From Cryptomeria japonica (Eukaryota; Streptophyta; Pinopsida; Cupressales; Cupressaceae): 64,000 bases of DNA. Position numbers and translations under genes: made by a program. Numbering within the stretch: position 1 is the first letter of the stretch; the number at the start of each line of letters is the position of its first letter. The notes below the pieces were generated by a model, which saw only the letters and a list, made by a program, of their open reading frames with translations, had not been told where the DNA came from and did no database searches. Positions 1 to 11,138 of the stretch are shown here, piece after piece. The DNA lies in NCBI RefSeq assembly GCF_030272615.1, contig NC_081408.1:606475673-606539672 (forward strand). Direction: 5' to 3'.

Positions 1-1796
1 AGTCACCTTCTCAACTTTTCAATGGTCATTTTGCGGATGATTCCTTCCTCACTCTAATTGAAGAAGAGGACAATTTACAAACCACTCTTCAATGTCTGGA
101 CACTTTTTTCTTGGCTTCTGGTTCAGCCATTCAATGGCACAAGACACAATATTATAGGAAGTCTTTTCTTCCCACCCCACTTTGGATTCTTCAATATGAC
201 TGGAAATGGCTTCATCATGGCAAAAAAAATTTCTTTTTGGGCATTCCCTTTGCCTTTCAAGCTTTGTTTGTGGATCTTTGGAATGTTCTTTTAGCCAAGA
301 TTGAGGAAAAGTTGGCCTATTGGATTACCAAGCCTCTCTCTCTTGCTAGTAAATTACAAATTTGTTCTAAGGTTTTGACTGCCACCCATATCTATTACTC
401 CTTATGTTGGGATCCTTCTAAGGCCTCTTACATGAAGTTGGAAAGACTTAAGAAGGATTTTCTTTGGGCCTCTAGGTCTGACCATCAAGGATTCCACAGG
501 TTTGCTTGGGAGTATTGTTGTCTTCCCAAGGAGTTTGGAGGTGGTATCCTTGGACTACTTTCACCAGCTATAAACCCAAAATGGATTATGTCTGGCTAGT
601 TCCCCAGTTCCCCATTTTCTTATAGTCCATATTCTCAACCACAAGTGGCACTTGTAGTCTTCTTAGACTTCCTAGAGATTCAGGTTTCTTACTGTCTGGT
701 CTGCCACCACTAAACCCAAGATTACACACTTTGCTTGGTGTATGCTTTTCCAAGGGATGCCTTTGGGTTCCAGACTTAAGCATTTGGGATTTCCTGATCC
801 CCAGTGCCTTTTTTGTGGTCACCCAAAAACTTTTATGCACATTTTTTGGTTTTGTAGAAGAGCTTAACAGTATTCGAGATGGATCCATGATTTATTCTAG
901 CCTTTTCAACCTGAGCCCTTTTCTTGGCATATGGCTCTTCTGGACGATTCGCCTAGAATCCTTTTCAAATTTTCTCAGATATGGCATGCTTTCATAATGG
1001 AGATCCTATTCACTCTTTGGAAGGATAGAAATGCAGTTCTTTTTACTCACATCTTTTTGGATATTAATGTCCTACTTTATGCTAAAGCTTGCATCTGTAA
1101 TAATGTATTAATGTAGATTCAGGTACAAGCTAACAAAGTGGCCTTGGAGGTGGGCCACTTATAGGAGCTCCTCCAGCACTGGGGCAATGCCCCTTGTGCG
1201 GTTGCTAGAGTTTCGTTGGATTCTATCTCTATTGATCGCACTCTGCCCCATGGCCATCGTCATGGCTGCAGTTCCTCTGTTCGCCGCTCTCAGACCCCAT
1301 GGTCCCAGACTCCTTGTCTCTCCTCTAGCAGGAGAGATGATGCATGGAGGCGTTGCTCAACTTCTCCTCCGTGTCGTGGCTCTTCCTCAGGGTGGCCTTC
1401 TACTTCTCCCGTGACTTTGGCTCCTCCGACCGGTGTTGGCTATGGGTGTCCTCCTTCTACCACCTCCAAGTTTCCCTGGCTGGCTCTAGTGATTTTGCCT
1501 CCCAGGCTGGAGGAAGGAGAAGTTCATAAAGATCCTAAAGATGCATGGTTTATGTTGGACCCGACTCTTGACCCTGTTGATGTATTGGCAAGAAAGATGA
1601 TCCCGATCCTCCTCCCTCGGTTGCCTCTTCTTTGGCTACTTGAGGAAGTTTTTTGATGAATAGCTTTATTTTTTGACTCTGGCTTCTGGCCGTGTGACTC
1701 TTGTGGGGTGATCTTGTATCCCCCAACCTTTTTTTGTGAATATGTACTTTAATATTTTTAATTAATAGAGAAGGCCTATCCATCAAAAATATATAA
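1..1796 (+). mobile_element. 3' part of a plant LINE (non-LTR retrotransposon)
   Basis: The window opens inside the reverse transcriptase of a LINE and runs to its 3' end. The order is RT palm motif, RT thumb region, zf-RVT zinc-binding region, C-terminal tail, then a 3' UTR. The 3' UTR (about 1657-1796) is T-rich, contains the phrase tatcccccaacc common near the 3' ends of plant LINEs, and ends in an A-rich tail before AT-rich flank. The 5' part lies outside the window. This element differs from the minus-strand LINE-A family elsewhere in the window: it has no RNase H or third ORF after the zinc-binding region. Confidence 0.8.
3..1656 (+). pseudogene. LINE ORF2 C-terminal half (RT and zf-RVT), decayed
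   Basis: The RT active-site motif reads FADDS at 30-44, in frame with a long stretch to 599 that carries the plant-LINE phrases LASGSAIQWHKTQ, KLAYWITKPLSLASKLQICS and HIYYS. After a frameshift near 600-690, about 696-870 encodes KPKITHFAWCMLFQGMPL and a Cys/His cluster CLFCGHPKTFMHIFWFC, typical of zf-RVT. A further segment at 931-1056 (HAFIMEILFTLWKDRN) matches the region that usually follows. From 1110 to 1656 an open, Ser/Pro-rich frame is probably the poorly conserved C-terminus. The enzyme would reverse-transcribe the LINE RNA at the nicked target, but frameshifts and stops make this copy dead. Confidence 0.8.
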
Positions 1797-1846
1797 ATTA
1801 AATTCATTTTCCTTGCTCAAAAAAATTATATATAGCAAGTCCATGC

Positions 1847-1874
1847 TATATATATATATATATATATATATATT
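1847..1874. repeat. (TA)n microsatellite
   Basis: An uninterrupted TA dinucleotide run of about 14 units in AT-rich DNA just beyond the 3' end of the upstream LINE. Confidence 0.9.
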
Positions 1875-2159
1875 TAAATTTATAATGACATATTTTAATG
1901 CATTTTATTTATATTGATAAACTCAAATTACTTAATAGTATAATTTTTAAACATCTAAAGGTGTTCGAAGTATAATGATAGGTAATTGAAAGAATGGTAT
2001 TTATTATGATTAATTAAAGTGGGATAGACCCGAACCTTTATATCCACTAAAGAGTAATTACTTGGGGTGCATGAGGAGTCCACACCCAGCCAACATACTA
2101 AAACCCAACAAACCACTAGGACAAAATCACTAAACATAGAAACAAAAGACAAACAACAT
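1875..2159. other. AT-rich spacer with no gene seen
   Basis: AT-rich DNA between the LINE 3' end and the eroded LINE fragment that follows. No domain, RNA gene or clear repeat is visible. Confidence 0.5.
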
Positions 2160-3240
2160 CAACTATCCACCAAAGTCATTAAGGAATGGTCTACTAAGCG
2201 AGGGAATTATCATCCTACCATTCATGGCACATAACTTTAACTTTTTAAGAAAAAGATAACTTTTTGTTAGAATATTTCCCAAAGGCTAGATTGATCGAAT
2301 ACGATGTAGTGTTGGCAACAATGGTAAGGGCGTATGTCACTACATAAGGAGACTTCAGGTGTCTCTTCCTCTTCGCCTTCCTTCATTCAATCTCCTCATG
2401 GAGAGCATGTAGAGAGATAGAATCTTCATTGGCATTTCCTGACTCAGAGTTGTCATTTCCTCAACCTTTCTTTTCAACACCTCATGATTTTATTTCAGCT
2501 CTACCACCTCTCTCCTCTCATCCCTTTGAAAAATTTTATACTAAGATCCTTGATCTTCTCCTTCATATACTCCCATTTTTTCAATTTCCCAACCATGTCA
2601 TTAGCGGCCATCCAAACTCTCTTTTCCTTTTCATCTAGTACCCAACCGTCACCTCAAAGTTGTACCTGAACCACCACTTCAATCCTATTGATCTTTGTTT
2701 TCACCACATTCAACTGGGAGAAGAACCAACGAGTGACAACATCCTATCTATCAACTAGCTCAACCAGCTTAGCCACTTTCTCTACTTAGGGGACTTGGGT
2801 TTGGTGTTAGAAATGTTATGGGCCATGAAGTGGACTCTAAAGGGGGAATGAAAGGGTTTTTATCATCAAAAGCATGAGACCAATTTGATGTTGTGGTTGA
2901 GGAGGAATCAAAATCCTCCAAATTCACATCCACTTCAAAGTCCACAAAATCAATATCCATAGAAGATGGGGTAGGAAGACTTTTCTATTTCACCCCATGA
3001 ACAATGTTGAGCTAAATAGGGACAAGTTTGGTCTTGGACGAGGAAGCCAAATTGAGGTCCAATTTTGAAATGTGGGTGCTAGAAATCTCCACAACTAGGT
3101 TATAATTTGGCGAAGAGCCAACAAAAATCAATGGGGTCAAAGAAAAGTGAAATCTAAAAGACTTGAGAAGAAGGATGGTAGTTGTTAAAATGGTAAGTAA
3201 AAAGATGAAAATACTATTCATGATCTTTATAGTATGCTAA
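2160..3240 (-). pseudogene. LINE-A family ORF3 fragment (third copy), decayed
   Basis: Read on the minus strand this segment gives broken peptides that align by eye with the ORF3 tail of the LINE copy at 35860-38735. The upstream linker reads SLTP...SSPNYN here against SLTPSSSPNINQ there. The coiled-coil-like part reads QLNVVKTKINRIEVVVQV with DEKEKR following, against QFEVAKMNINRLKDILEVEV with DDKKEQR. The end reads HEEIE...RKRHLKSPY against HDEIA...KKRRHLESP. Stops and frameshifts are frequent. No RT or RNase H is visible, so this is a short 3' piece. Function unknown. Confidence 0.45.
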
Positions 3241-3267
3241 ATAGGAATTATTGTAGGAAGGAATAAC

Positions 3268-3571
3268 TCTTGGATAATGAAGTCCAAATGTCATGTCTTT
3301 TCAACTTATATCTTTGTTCCCTCCATCAATGCCTTCTTGTTCTTCCTTGGATACTTTTAATTTGAGTGTTGTGGATAATGTATAATTATTGTTTTATTGT
3401 TGATGCAAATTGTTGTAGTTGTAATTATACAAATATAATTAACAAACAAAAAAATTCCCTTACTTTTCTCATGGATGTAGCTATTATAGGAAACCACATA
3501 AATTTGTTCAATATTGATTTTGCTTCCATGTCTATTAATTTTTTATCTTTATTTTATCCTTAAATATGAAC
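3268..3571 (+). repeat. 5' LTR of Copia-1
   Basis: Aligns with 8043-8345: both begin with a (t/c)ttg..at.a...aagtcc phrase, share tcatgt(c/t)ttt, TTTGTTCC, cttcttgg/cctcttgg, an interior attgttgt(a/c)g block and ctcatg(g/a)atgtagctatta, and end near tatctttatttt. Divergence is high, with many substitutions and indels. Confidence 0.7.
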
Positions 3572-3574
3572 AAT

Positions 3575-3587
3575 TTGTATTAGAGTT
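3575..3587 (+). promoter_or_regulatory. Degenerate primer binding site of Copia-1
   Basis: The sequence tttgtattagagt follows the 5' LTR within a few bases. It matches the plant initiator-tRNA-Met PBS TGGTATCAGAGC with a few changes, including C-to-T at the ATC. Confidence 0.6.
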
Positions 3588-3639
3588 GTGATTGAGAAGC
3601 TGGCCATAAAATTATGAAGAAATACAAGAAAATGGAGAA

Positions 3640-4300
3640 TTAAAAAATTATTGAATTTTTTTTTGGAATTTGGATGGTACAAATGGAAGTGTTTCTGATT
3701 TAGAGAGACCTCTCAATCACACTAGAAGGCAAAGCAAAGAAGCCAACTAGAATGGATAATGAAGAGTGTGAGAAAATGGATAAGAAGGCAAGGACAACAA
3801 TTATCCTTTTCTTATCAAATAATATGTTATTTAATATTGTAATGAGAATCCAATGAAAGGATTGTTGGAAAAATCATTTCATATGTATGACATGGCTTAT
3901 GCATGAAAGAAAAATTTTCTCATGAAGAAATTGTAAAAACTTGAAGATGAAGGAAGGAGGTAATGTGTCAAAACATTTAAATGAATTCAACACACTTGTT
4001 AGAAAATTAATTTGTATGAGTTTAAACATGGATGATGAAATCAAGACCACTTTGTTATTATGGTCTATACATAATAGCTAGGAAAGAGTAGTTATGGCTA
4101 TTAGAAATTCAAAGTTTGGCAAGAAGGGAAGTTTATTAAAATTCAATGATGTTGTTGGAATTCTCTTAAGGATATGAGGAAGAATCAAGGAACTTCCTTA
4201 GGAGATATTTTAGTATTAAAAAATAGAGGGAGATCCCAAGGAGGAGGTAGAAATGACAATAGAATAAGGTCCAAGTATAATAAAAGATCTAATGTAGAGG
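3640..4300 (+). pseudogene. Copia-1 gag remnant
   Basis: Broken frames read in order as a UBN2/Copia-type gag: a W(R/K)NHF-like region, then VSKHLNEFNTLVRKLICM, LNMDDEIKTTLLLWSI, and a Gly/Arg-rich segment before a lost zinc knuckle near 4290. Gag would package element RNA into particles. Many stops; not functional. Confidence 0.6.
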
Positions 4301-4439
4301 TAGAAAATATAGGTTGTTAGTTTTATGAAAAAGGACATAAAGAAAAAATATTGGTCATATTAGAGGATGAAAAATCAACGAAATGAAAATGAAATAAATA
4401 CTACATATGAAGAAGATGAAGGTGCATTAGTTTTGTTTA

Positions 4440-5640
4440 TATATAAAACTACAACTAATGCATGGGTGTTGGATTCTAGTGCTCATTTTCATGTGACTTC
4501 ATGCCAAGAAGTCTTAAAAAATTATCTAGATTGGTGACAATAAACCATCTGACATTGTCAATAAAGAGGATGTGATGTTAAAATAAAAATGGAAATAATT
4601 TGTTCTTGTGAGATGTTATACATGTTCCTCAAATTAAGAGGAATCTAATTTTCGTGGGAAACCTAGATGCTCAATAATGTAGAATCACTTTCCAGTCAAA
4701 TACTTGGAAGGTTACCAAAGGAGCCTTAGTATTTGCAAGAGACAACAAATTGAGTACTTTGTATGTGCTAGAGAGTCATCCTGATGTGGGAACTACGATT
4801 ATAATTGTGGGCAATGAAATAGAGATTTTACACAAGAGGCCTAGCCACATGAGAAAGAAGGGATTTGGAATTTTTCTCAAAGGAGATCAATTTTTCAGGT
4901 TATAAATCTATTGATTTAGAGTTGTGTGAGAATTGTATCTATATAAAACAAAGTAGGTGTAGCTTCTCTAAAACTAGGAATGACAAGAAGATAAACCTAT
5001 TGGAGCTCATGCACTTAGATGTATTTGGTCTCATGAAGGTAACCTCTATTGGTGAATCAAATTATTATTTTTTTCTTTTGTTGAAGATTTCACTTGCAGG
5101 GTTGGGCTTTATATATTAAATATAAAGTTTAAAGTATTTGAAAAAAATTAAATTTTTTAAAGAAATAATTCAAAACTAAATCAAATGCTTGAAAATTGAT
5201 AATGGTGGATATTTTTTTTTATTTGAAGTTTGATAAATTTTTGTAGATAATGGTATATAATATATCAAAATTATTTCATTTCACCTCTTAAGAGAATGGT
5301 GCAATTGAAAGGTTGAATCTAATAATATCGAAGATATCTCACAACATGCTCTCTAATGTAGGATTGGGTAAAGAATTTTGAGTAGGGATAACTAATATAG
5401 TGGTGTACCTAATTAATCAAGATCCATATTCTCAATTGGACTTTGGGATTCTAGAGGGGAAGTGGTTGGAAATTAAAAAAATACAATCAAGTTTGTAGAT
5501 TTTTCATTGCAAGGCATTTGTTCGCATTCCTAAGGAGAAAAGAACAAAGATACATCTCAAGTGAAAAAGATGTGTTTTCCTTAGATATGAGGAGGAGAAA
5601 TACAACTACAAGTTGTGGGATCTATTTGTCAAATAAATAA
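4440..5640 (+). pseudogene. Copia-1 protease and integrase remnant
   Basis: The protease active site survives as WVLDSSAHFHVTS near 4465-4503, where the family has DSGA; the Gly is now Ser. The GAG-pre-integrase His region is at about 4830 (HKRPSHM..KG), and a Cys pair (CENCIYIKQ) follows at about 4925. The integrase core begins LLELMHLDVFGLMKVTS near 5002 with the first catalytic Asp, then degrades to PLKRM-like remnants around 5290 and ends with the KLWDLF region near 5610. The longest open piece is 4865-5119. Confidence 0.7.
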
Positions 5641-5689
5641 TTAGAATTTGAGATGTGATATTTATTGTGAAAATTGTGTGTCATCTAGA

Positions 5690-6380
5690 AGATGAAAGGA
5701 CATAACCAAAATAATACGTGTCACTAGCTCATATCACGAATAAAAATTATGCATTAAAAAACCAAAGACTAAATTCCCAAGCATGAGTACAAGTGGGAAA
5801 CTTTCAACCTCATTCACCACACCCTTCCCTTATGAATTCCTCATGCTCTACACAAAGATTTTCTAAAGAGAAACATTAAATTGTAGTTTTTCATCCCATG
5901 TAGGTTGTTTCACTACCCATGTACTCTCTTTTACTGGCCACACAATCACTATGATCACTACCTATGCAATATTCTTACCATATTATATGATATCCTCCAT
6001 AGCATGACCCACCTCAAAACTCCCTAACACTTTATTTTTAGCACCCATAACATTCAATTCGACTTAAGCAAAGGCTGACTTTACTCCCATGTGGTCCTCT
6101 TTAGTTAAAGATTTTTAATATACAATGGAGGAGCCACCAATTTCAGACTTGTGGCCTTTGAATAGCTTAAGAATATAACCCACCTCTTCACATCAGTAAT
6201 CATAAATATTTTTTGATAATTTGGGGATGCAGGACACATCAACATAGGGGTTTCATCAAAATAATTAATCAAAAACATAGGGGCTTCATCAATCTCTAGA
6301 GTATCTAAATAATGAAAAGAAAGGAAACCTGGAGAGAACTTCGTAGGAGTCATTTTTTTAATTAAGGAGGTCAATTAGGG
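5690..6380 (-). other. Foreign fragment inside Copia-1 with a short minus-strand frame
   Basis: Copia homology stops after the integrase C-terminal region near 5640-5690 and resumes near 6430 at the start of the RT (WIDTMREEMDLL). The DNA between encodes nothing Copia-like on the plus strand. On the minus strand, 6344 down to 6105 is open for 79 codons from an ATG (MTPTKFSPGFLSFH...), followed by more peptide with stops. I do not recognise it. It could be a captured or inserted piece of another element. Confidence 0.35.
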
Positions 6381-6429
6381 AGAATTAACTATCTACTAAA
6401 TTTAGTGATTTATTTCCATCATCAATTAG

Positions 6430-7980
6430 TCTTTGATCAAGTAAAGATGGCCACATTAATAGATTCTTGCAGAGAAATAAATTGTAAGAAATGGATAGAT
6501 ACTATGAGGGAAGAAATGGATTTGTTATTGGTGAATCTTTCACATTGGGATTTATTCCACCTTCTACCCAATCAAAAATAATTAAAAAGTAGATGGTTGT
6601 ATAGATTAAAATAAGTAGGAGGCAAGAAGTGATGCCAAGATAGATCGGAGGTGAAGGAACTTGACTAGTATAAGGGTGTTAACTTCAAAGAATTTTTTAA
6701 GTTCTTGTGAAGATTACTATCATTTGGGTAGTATTTGGATCAATAGTTTTTTATAAATTAAATTAGAATAGATTGATATAAAGACTTATTTCTTACATGG
6801 TGACCTAGAAGAAGAGTTATATATGCACTAGTCAAAAGGACTCAAAAAAGATGACAATAGAGTCTAGTTTGAAGATTGAGATGAAGCTTTTATGGGCTCA
6901 AATAATTTCAACAACAATGGTGCCTCAAATTTGATTCCTTCATGACTGAGAATTTAGTCCATATATTTATTATAAAGTGTTGGAAAATAGCGACTTTATT
7001 TTATTGTTTTCATGTGTTGACGATATTCTAGTGACAGACACTAGTATGACTGTTGTTAGTAATCTAAAACAAAAATTAGCTAACAATTTTGTAATTAAAG
7101 GTTTCAAGATAGAAAAAGGGATTATTGGCATGATAATAATGAGGTATAGACAAATAAGAGAGACAATATTATCACAAGAAAAATACATTAATAAGTTATT
7201 GGACAATTTTAATATGAAGGGCACAAAGGTTGTAAGCACACTACTTGTTGATCATTTCCACCTATCCTCTAAGATGTCTCTTGATAAAAAAAGAATATAA
7301 TGAGTATAAATATTATAGGAATTTCTTATTCATTTTTTATTTGGAGCCCAATGGACGTGTTGGCATACATTGGTCCTAACAATTCTAATGCATTAGGAGA
7401 AGTCACAAGATACATGAGCAGTTTGAGTAAAACCAATTGACAAGTTGTTAAATGGATTTTTAGATATTTTAAAGGTGATTCTAACTATGTTTTTTTCTTT
7501 GTACAAAAGATGCACAAGTATACTTGCTTTCAATGATTCGAAAAAATGGAGATTAGCTATTGGTTATATTTTACATTTGTTCACATAATTATCAATTTAA
7601 TTTCTAGATTGTAACAAATTGTTGCATTCTCAACTACTAAAGTCAAAAAGAATTCTCTCATTGAAGGTGCTAATAAAATAATATGGTTGCAATAATTATT
7701 GGTTGATCTGGGATTTAAACAAGAATTTTTTACTTTATTTTGTGATAGCAACAATGCTAATTCATTTGGCCAAGAATGCAAAATTTCATAATTGAACAAA
7801 GCATAATGAATTAAGATATCATTTCATTTGAAGTGTTCTTGATGAGGGAAAACAAAAAGCTGACAAGATTCATACAAAGGTGAATCTAGGAAATGCATTG
7901 ACAAAGGTAGTCTCAAAGGAGAAGCTTGAGTTTTGCAAGGCTTCTCTTGTGATTGTCTATATGTGACAATAAGCCTAGAA
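6430..7980 (+). pseudogene. Copia-1 reverse transcriptase and RNase H remnant
   Basis: Pieces in Copia order: WIDTMREEMDLL (about 6490), VKT.FLHGDLEEELYM (about 6780), KFDSFM (about 6935), SDFILLFSCVDDILVT with the CVDD form of the YVDD active site (about 6985-7040), then SNLKQKLANNFVIKG and SQEKYINKLLDNFNMKG. RNase H traces follow: LGFKQEFFTLFCDSNNA (about 7710), TKHNELRYHF (about 7797-7830) and KADKIHTKVNLGNALTKVV to about 7950, the usual end of Copia pol. Several frame changes make it non-functional. Confidence 0.8.
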
Positions 7981-8042
7981 AAGTGGGGGAAGATCTCTGA
8001 GAAACTTTATTTGTAGCACTAGTTAGGCTTGAAGTGGGAGAT

Positions 8043-8345
8043 TGTTGAATGATAAAGTCCAATGGTCATGTTTTTCCAATTACTCCCTTTGTTCCTTTCC
8101 TCACCGGCCTCTTGGTCTTCCTTGAAGGCTTAAAATCTGGGTGATGTACATAATATGAAATTATCATTTTATCGTTAATGTAAATTGTTGTCGCTATAAT
8201 TGTACAAATAAAATCAATAAAATAGTTTTCTCGTTCTTTTCTCATGAATGTAGCTATTATTATATGGTGAACCATGTCAATATTATGTGTTGTGTTTATT
8301 TTTCTTTCACATATGTTGCTTGTGTTATCTTTATTTTTTTCTCTA
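8043..8345 (+). repeat. 3' LTR of Copia-1
   Basis: Begins tgttgaatgataaagtcc directly after a purine-rich aagtgggaga stretch (8031-8040), which would be the polypurine tract priming plus-strand synthesis. It is the counterpart of 3268-3571. Confidence 0.7.
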
Positions 8346-8352
8346 AAAAATT

Positions 8353-9112
8353 ATTAATAGCATAATTATGTCTATTCTCTTGACAAGGGATTTCTAAAAT
8401 CCTTTAAACACAATTTTGGGGACATGAAGTTCATGTATAAAATAGTACCAAAATTAGTTAATATTGTTTTTAAAGAAAGAAAGAAATTCTTAAGCCCCTT
8501 CCATTTTTGTGACAATTTCTATAAATAACATTTTATCCTATTTAATCCATCACTCTTCCCCATTTTAGTTCATTATTAGTAGTCATCTCTATTAGATTGG
8601 AACACTAAGATCTTTTATTCTTCTAATACATATAGAATGCAGTCTAATTTCTAAAACACTAATTTGTTTTACAATTTGATGAATGAGTAGAAAAATATAG
8701 CCAAAATACCATACATTGTTTTTTGGCAAAAAGGGATACACTAACAAAATAAATTAAAGATAAAAACCTTAACATATGCAAAACATGAAAAAAAAATTGT
8801 TAGATATCTAAGAGGGAGCTTAATGTCACTGTGCTACTTTTTAAAATTTAAATAAAAACATACAAACTTGAGGTACTAGAGAACACCCAAAAATGTGTGA
8901 ATTTTTTTCTCTAAAAAATATGTCTTTGTCATGAAATATTAGTCTAACACTTTCGGTTTGATGGCCAAGGAAAATCAAACCCAAATGTGTGTTACTTGAA
9001 TGCATTTTCAAAATGTTAGTGCCTCCTCACCAAATAATGTCTACATGTTAGGAATATGCATTGGTATAACACTAGCAACAAATAATGCTAGCACATTATT
9101 GTCTAAATTGGA

Positions 9113-9117
<5 letters not shown>
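8353..9117. other. AT-rich spacer, no gene seen
   Basis: AT-rich sequence with homopolymer runs between Copia-1 and the CT microsatellite. I see no protein similarity and no RNA gene. Confidence 0.5.

Positions 9118-9118
<1 letters not shown>

Positions 9119-9173
<55 letters not shown>
9119..9173. repeat. (CT)n microsatellite
   Basis: About 27 uninterrupted CT units. A related polypyrimidine region follows 60 bp downstream. Confidence 0.95.
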
Positions 9174-9175
<2 letters not shown>

Positions 9176-9229
9176 ATGTTGATTAAGAATTAAAGTTTAG
9201 GGTTTACAGCTAATGATGGATAGTAAAGG

Positions 9230-10235
9230 TTTTGCATTTCACTCCCTTCCAACCTCCTCCCTCTCTCTATATATACTTCCCTTTATCTCTCCATACATTC
9301 TTTCTCTTACCTCTCTCTCCCTTCTCTAGGTCCCTCCAACCTCTCTCTCTCTCTCTCTCTCTCATCTCTCTATGTTCTTGCAATCACTTCCTCTACTTCC
9401 ACCCTCTCTCTCTCTCCATTCTCTCTAGGTATATCCCCCCTCTTTATCTTTATACCTCATTACCCACCTCTTTCCTACTTATCACTCTCACATATACTTA
9501 TTTCCCCATTTATTTGTACCCTCCCTAGTTCTCCATCATTTTCCACCTCTCTTTCTCCCTCCCCCCTTACAAATCTCAATTTATCAACTCTCTCATTCTC
9601 TTTTCTCTCTCCTCTAACCTCTCTATCTCCTCCTTCTCTATATATCTCACTCCATCTATATCTACTTCTCCCTTCATCTCATCTTAGTCCTCCTTCTCTC
9701 TCTTGGTTCTTTTGTCTCTCTTCTTCTCACTCCTTCCCCTCTCTAGGTCTCTCCCTCTTTACCCCCATCTCTCTCTCCCTCCCCTACTTTCTCTTATTCT
9801 CTCTTTATTTTTTATGTCATCACATTTCCCTCCCCTCCCTCTCTCTCTCCCACCTCTCTAGGTTTGTCTATCCTTCTCTCTCCATCTCTCTACCTCTACA
9901 TCAATGTCTCACTATCCATCTCTCTTTATTTCACTCTCTCTCCCCATATAAGTTCTCTCACTTATCTCTTCACCTCTATGTCTCTCCCCTCTCTAGTACT
10001 CTACCTCCCTCTATACCTCTCTCTAACTCCCCAGTTGCCACTGTCCCTATATGAAATCTCTTATTTTATTCTCTCTCTATCTCTCTCCTCTCTCCTCTCT
10101 ATCTCTTATTTTCCTAGATATCTCACTCCATCTATGTCTATTTTTTCCTCCATCGCTTCTTAATCATCTCTCTTTGTTATTTTTTATATCCTTTTCTCTC
10201 TTCCTCCTCTCTCTAGAACTATCCCTCCTTTATTC
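9230..10235. repeat. 1-kb polypyrimidine tract (CTCTCC-rich)
   Basis: One strand is almost purely C and T for about 1 kb, built from irregular ctctct, cctc and tctctag words rather than a fixed unit. Long Ser/Leu/Pro-rich open frames here (for example 9232-9528 and 9864-10163) are by-products of composition. The tract resumes at 17905-17990 after Gypsy-1, so the two parts were one tract before that insertion. Confidence 0.85.
10231..10235. repeat. Target-site duplication of Gypsy-1 (left, TATTC)
   Basis: TATTC directly precedes the 5' LTR and recurs at 17905-17909 directly after the 3' LTR. Five bp is the usual Gypsy duplication length. Confidence 0.75.
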
Positions 10236-11030
10236 TGATCTAGGAGCATCCCCAGTTCTTGCCAATCTTGCATCAACAGAAAAAAAGGAAAAAAAAAAAA
10301 GGTCTTTTTGTTTTCTTTTATGTTTGCAATTTTAGTATTTATTTATGTATTTCTTGGATTTGGCTCATCGGAACCTATGGAGTTGGATTTTTCTTGAAGA
10401 CTTGATCATCTTGCTTATTCCCAAACCACGGAGCATTTGGATCATTTTCTAACAAGTTATCGCTACCTGTTTCTGAGATAGTTTTTTGTTATCAGTTGCC
10501 TAGACCTATTTGCATTGGTGATCTACTGGATCCTTTCCATAGCTTGTGGAGCCCTAAGCATTGATTTGATTGTTCCTTGGTGTGTGGCCAATTTTCCTTT
10601 TTATTCTCACTTCGTCCTTTGGATTTTTTGGAGGAATTTCTTTGGCAGTGGCTGACCTTGTTCGTTTTACACATTAGGTCTTGTTCTTCAGGTTTTGATC
10701 CCTTTCTTGGTTGACTGGATCCCCTTGAATTGTATAAATCATTGTAATAAAGTATTATAATTTATCTAAGGAGTTAGACATGACATAGAAGCAAAATCTT
10801 AAGTTTGAGGTCCTGTTTGTGAACTCTTTTGTATTTTGAGCATTTTTAATAGGCCTTTGAGCCGGTTTATGTAACCCAGTTATTACTGATTGGTTGTAAT
10901 CAATTTTCATGATATAATTTAATTCGTTTTGCATTGCCTCCATCATATCCTTGTATTTTCATTGTTTTCACTCTTGCTGACTGGTTCACACTGATCTCTT
11001 TAAGGTCCCTCTTAATTGGTGACTGCACCA
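10236..11030 (+). repeat. 5' LTR of Gypsy-1
   Basis: Begins tgatctaggagcatcccc and ends ...gactgcacca, with TG and CA termini. It aligns with the two parts of the 3' LTR. Shared blocks include ctatggagttggatttttct (about 10376) and gaagcaaaatcttaagtttg (about 10788). Near 10281 it has an A-rich run where the 3' LTR has a TA microsatellite. Confidence 0.9.
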
Positions 11031-11032
11031 AG

Positions 11033-11044
11033 TGGTATCAGAGT
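11033..11044 (+). promoter_or_regulatory. Primer binding site of Gypsy-1 (initiator tRNA-Met type)
   Basis: tggtatcagagt begins two bases after the 5' LTR and matches the plant initiator-Met PBS TGGTATCAGAGC except at the last base. Confidence 0.9.
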
Positions 11045-11138
11045 GATTTCATTCTAGAGATTGTGTTGTCCTAATAAATTTCATTGTGGGGTACCGGATT
11101 GTGTATCCGACCTATAGTTGTAGAGGACTGGCGTGAAG

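Larger units (their letters stand above)
3268..8352 (+). mobile_element. Ty1/Copia LTR retrotransposon (Copia-1), heavily decayed
   Basis: A complete but very old Copia element. It has two related LTRs (3268-3571 and 8043-8345), a degenerate initiator-Met-type primer binding site, then gag, protease, integrase, reverse transcriptase and RNase H remnants in Copia order (integrase before RT). Frame changes and stops occur throughout, and the LTRs differ at many positions, so insertion is ancient. A foreign segment (about 5690-6380) sits between integrase and RT. LTR outer ends are uncertain by several bases because the terminal TG/CA are not clean. Confidence 0.8.

Noticed and set aside
9232-10163. 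Long Ser/Leu/Pro-rich plus-strand frames
   Set aside because: By-products of the polypyrimidine tract, without protein-like features.
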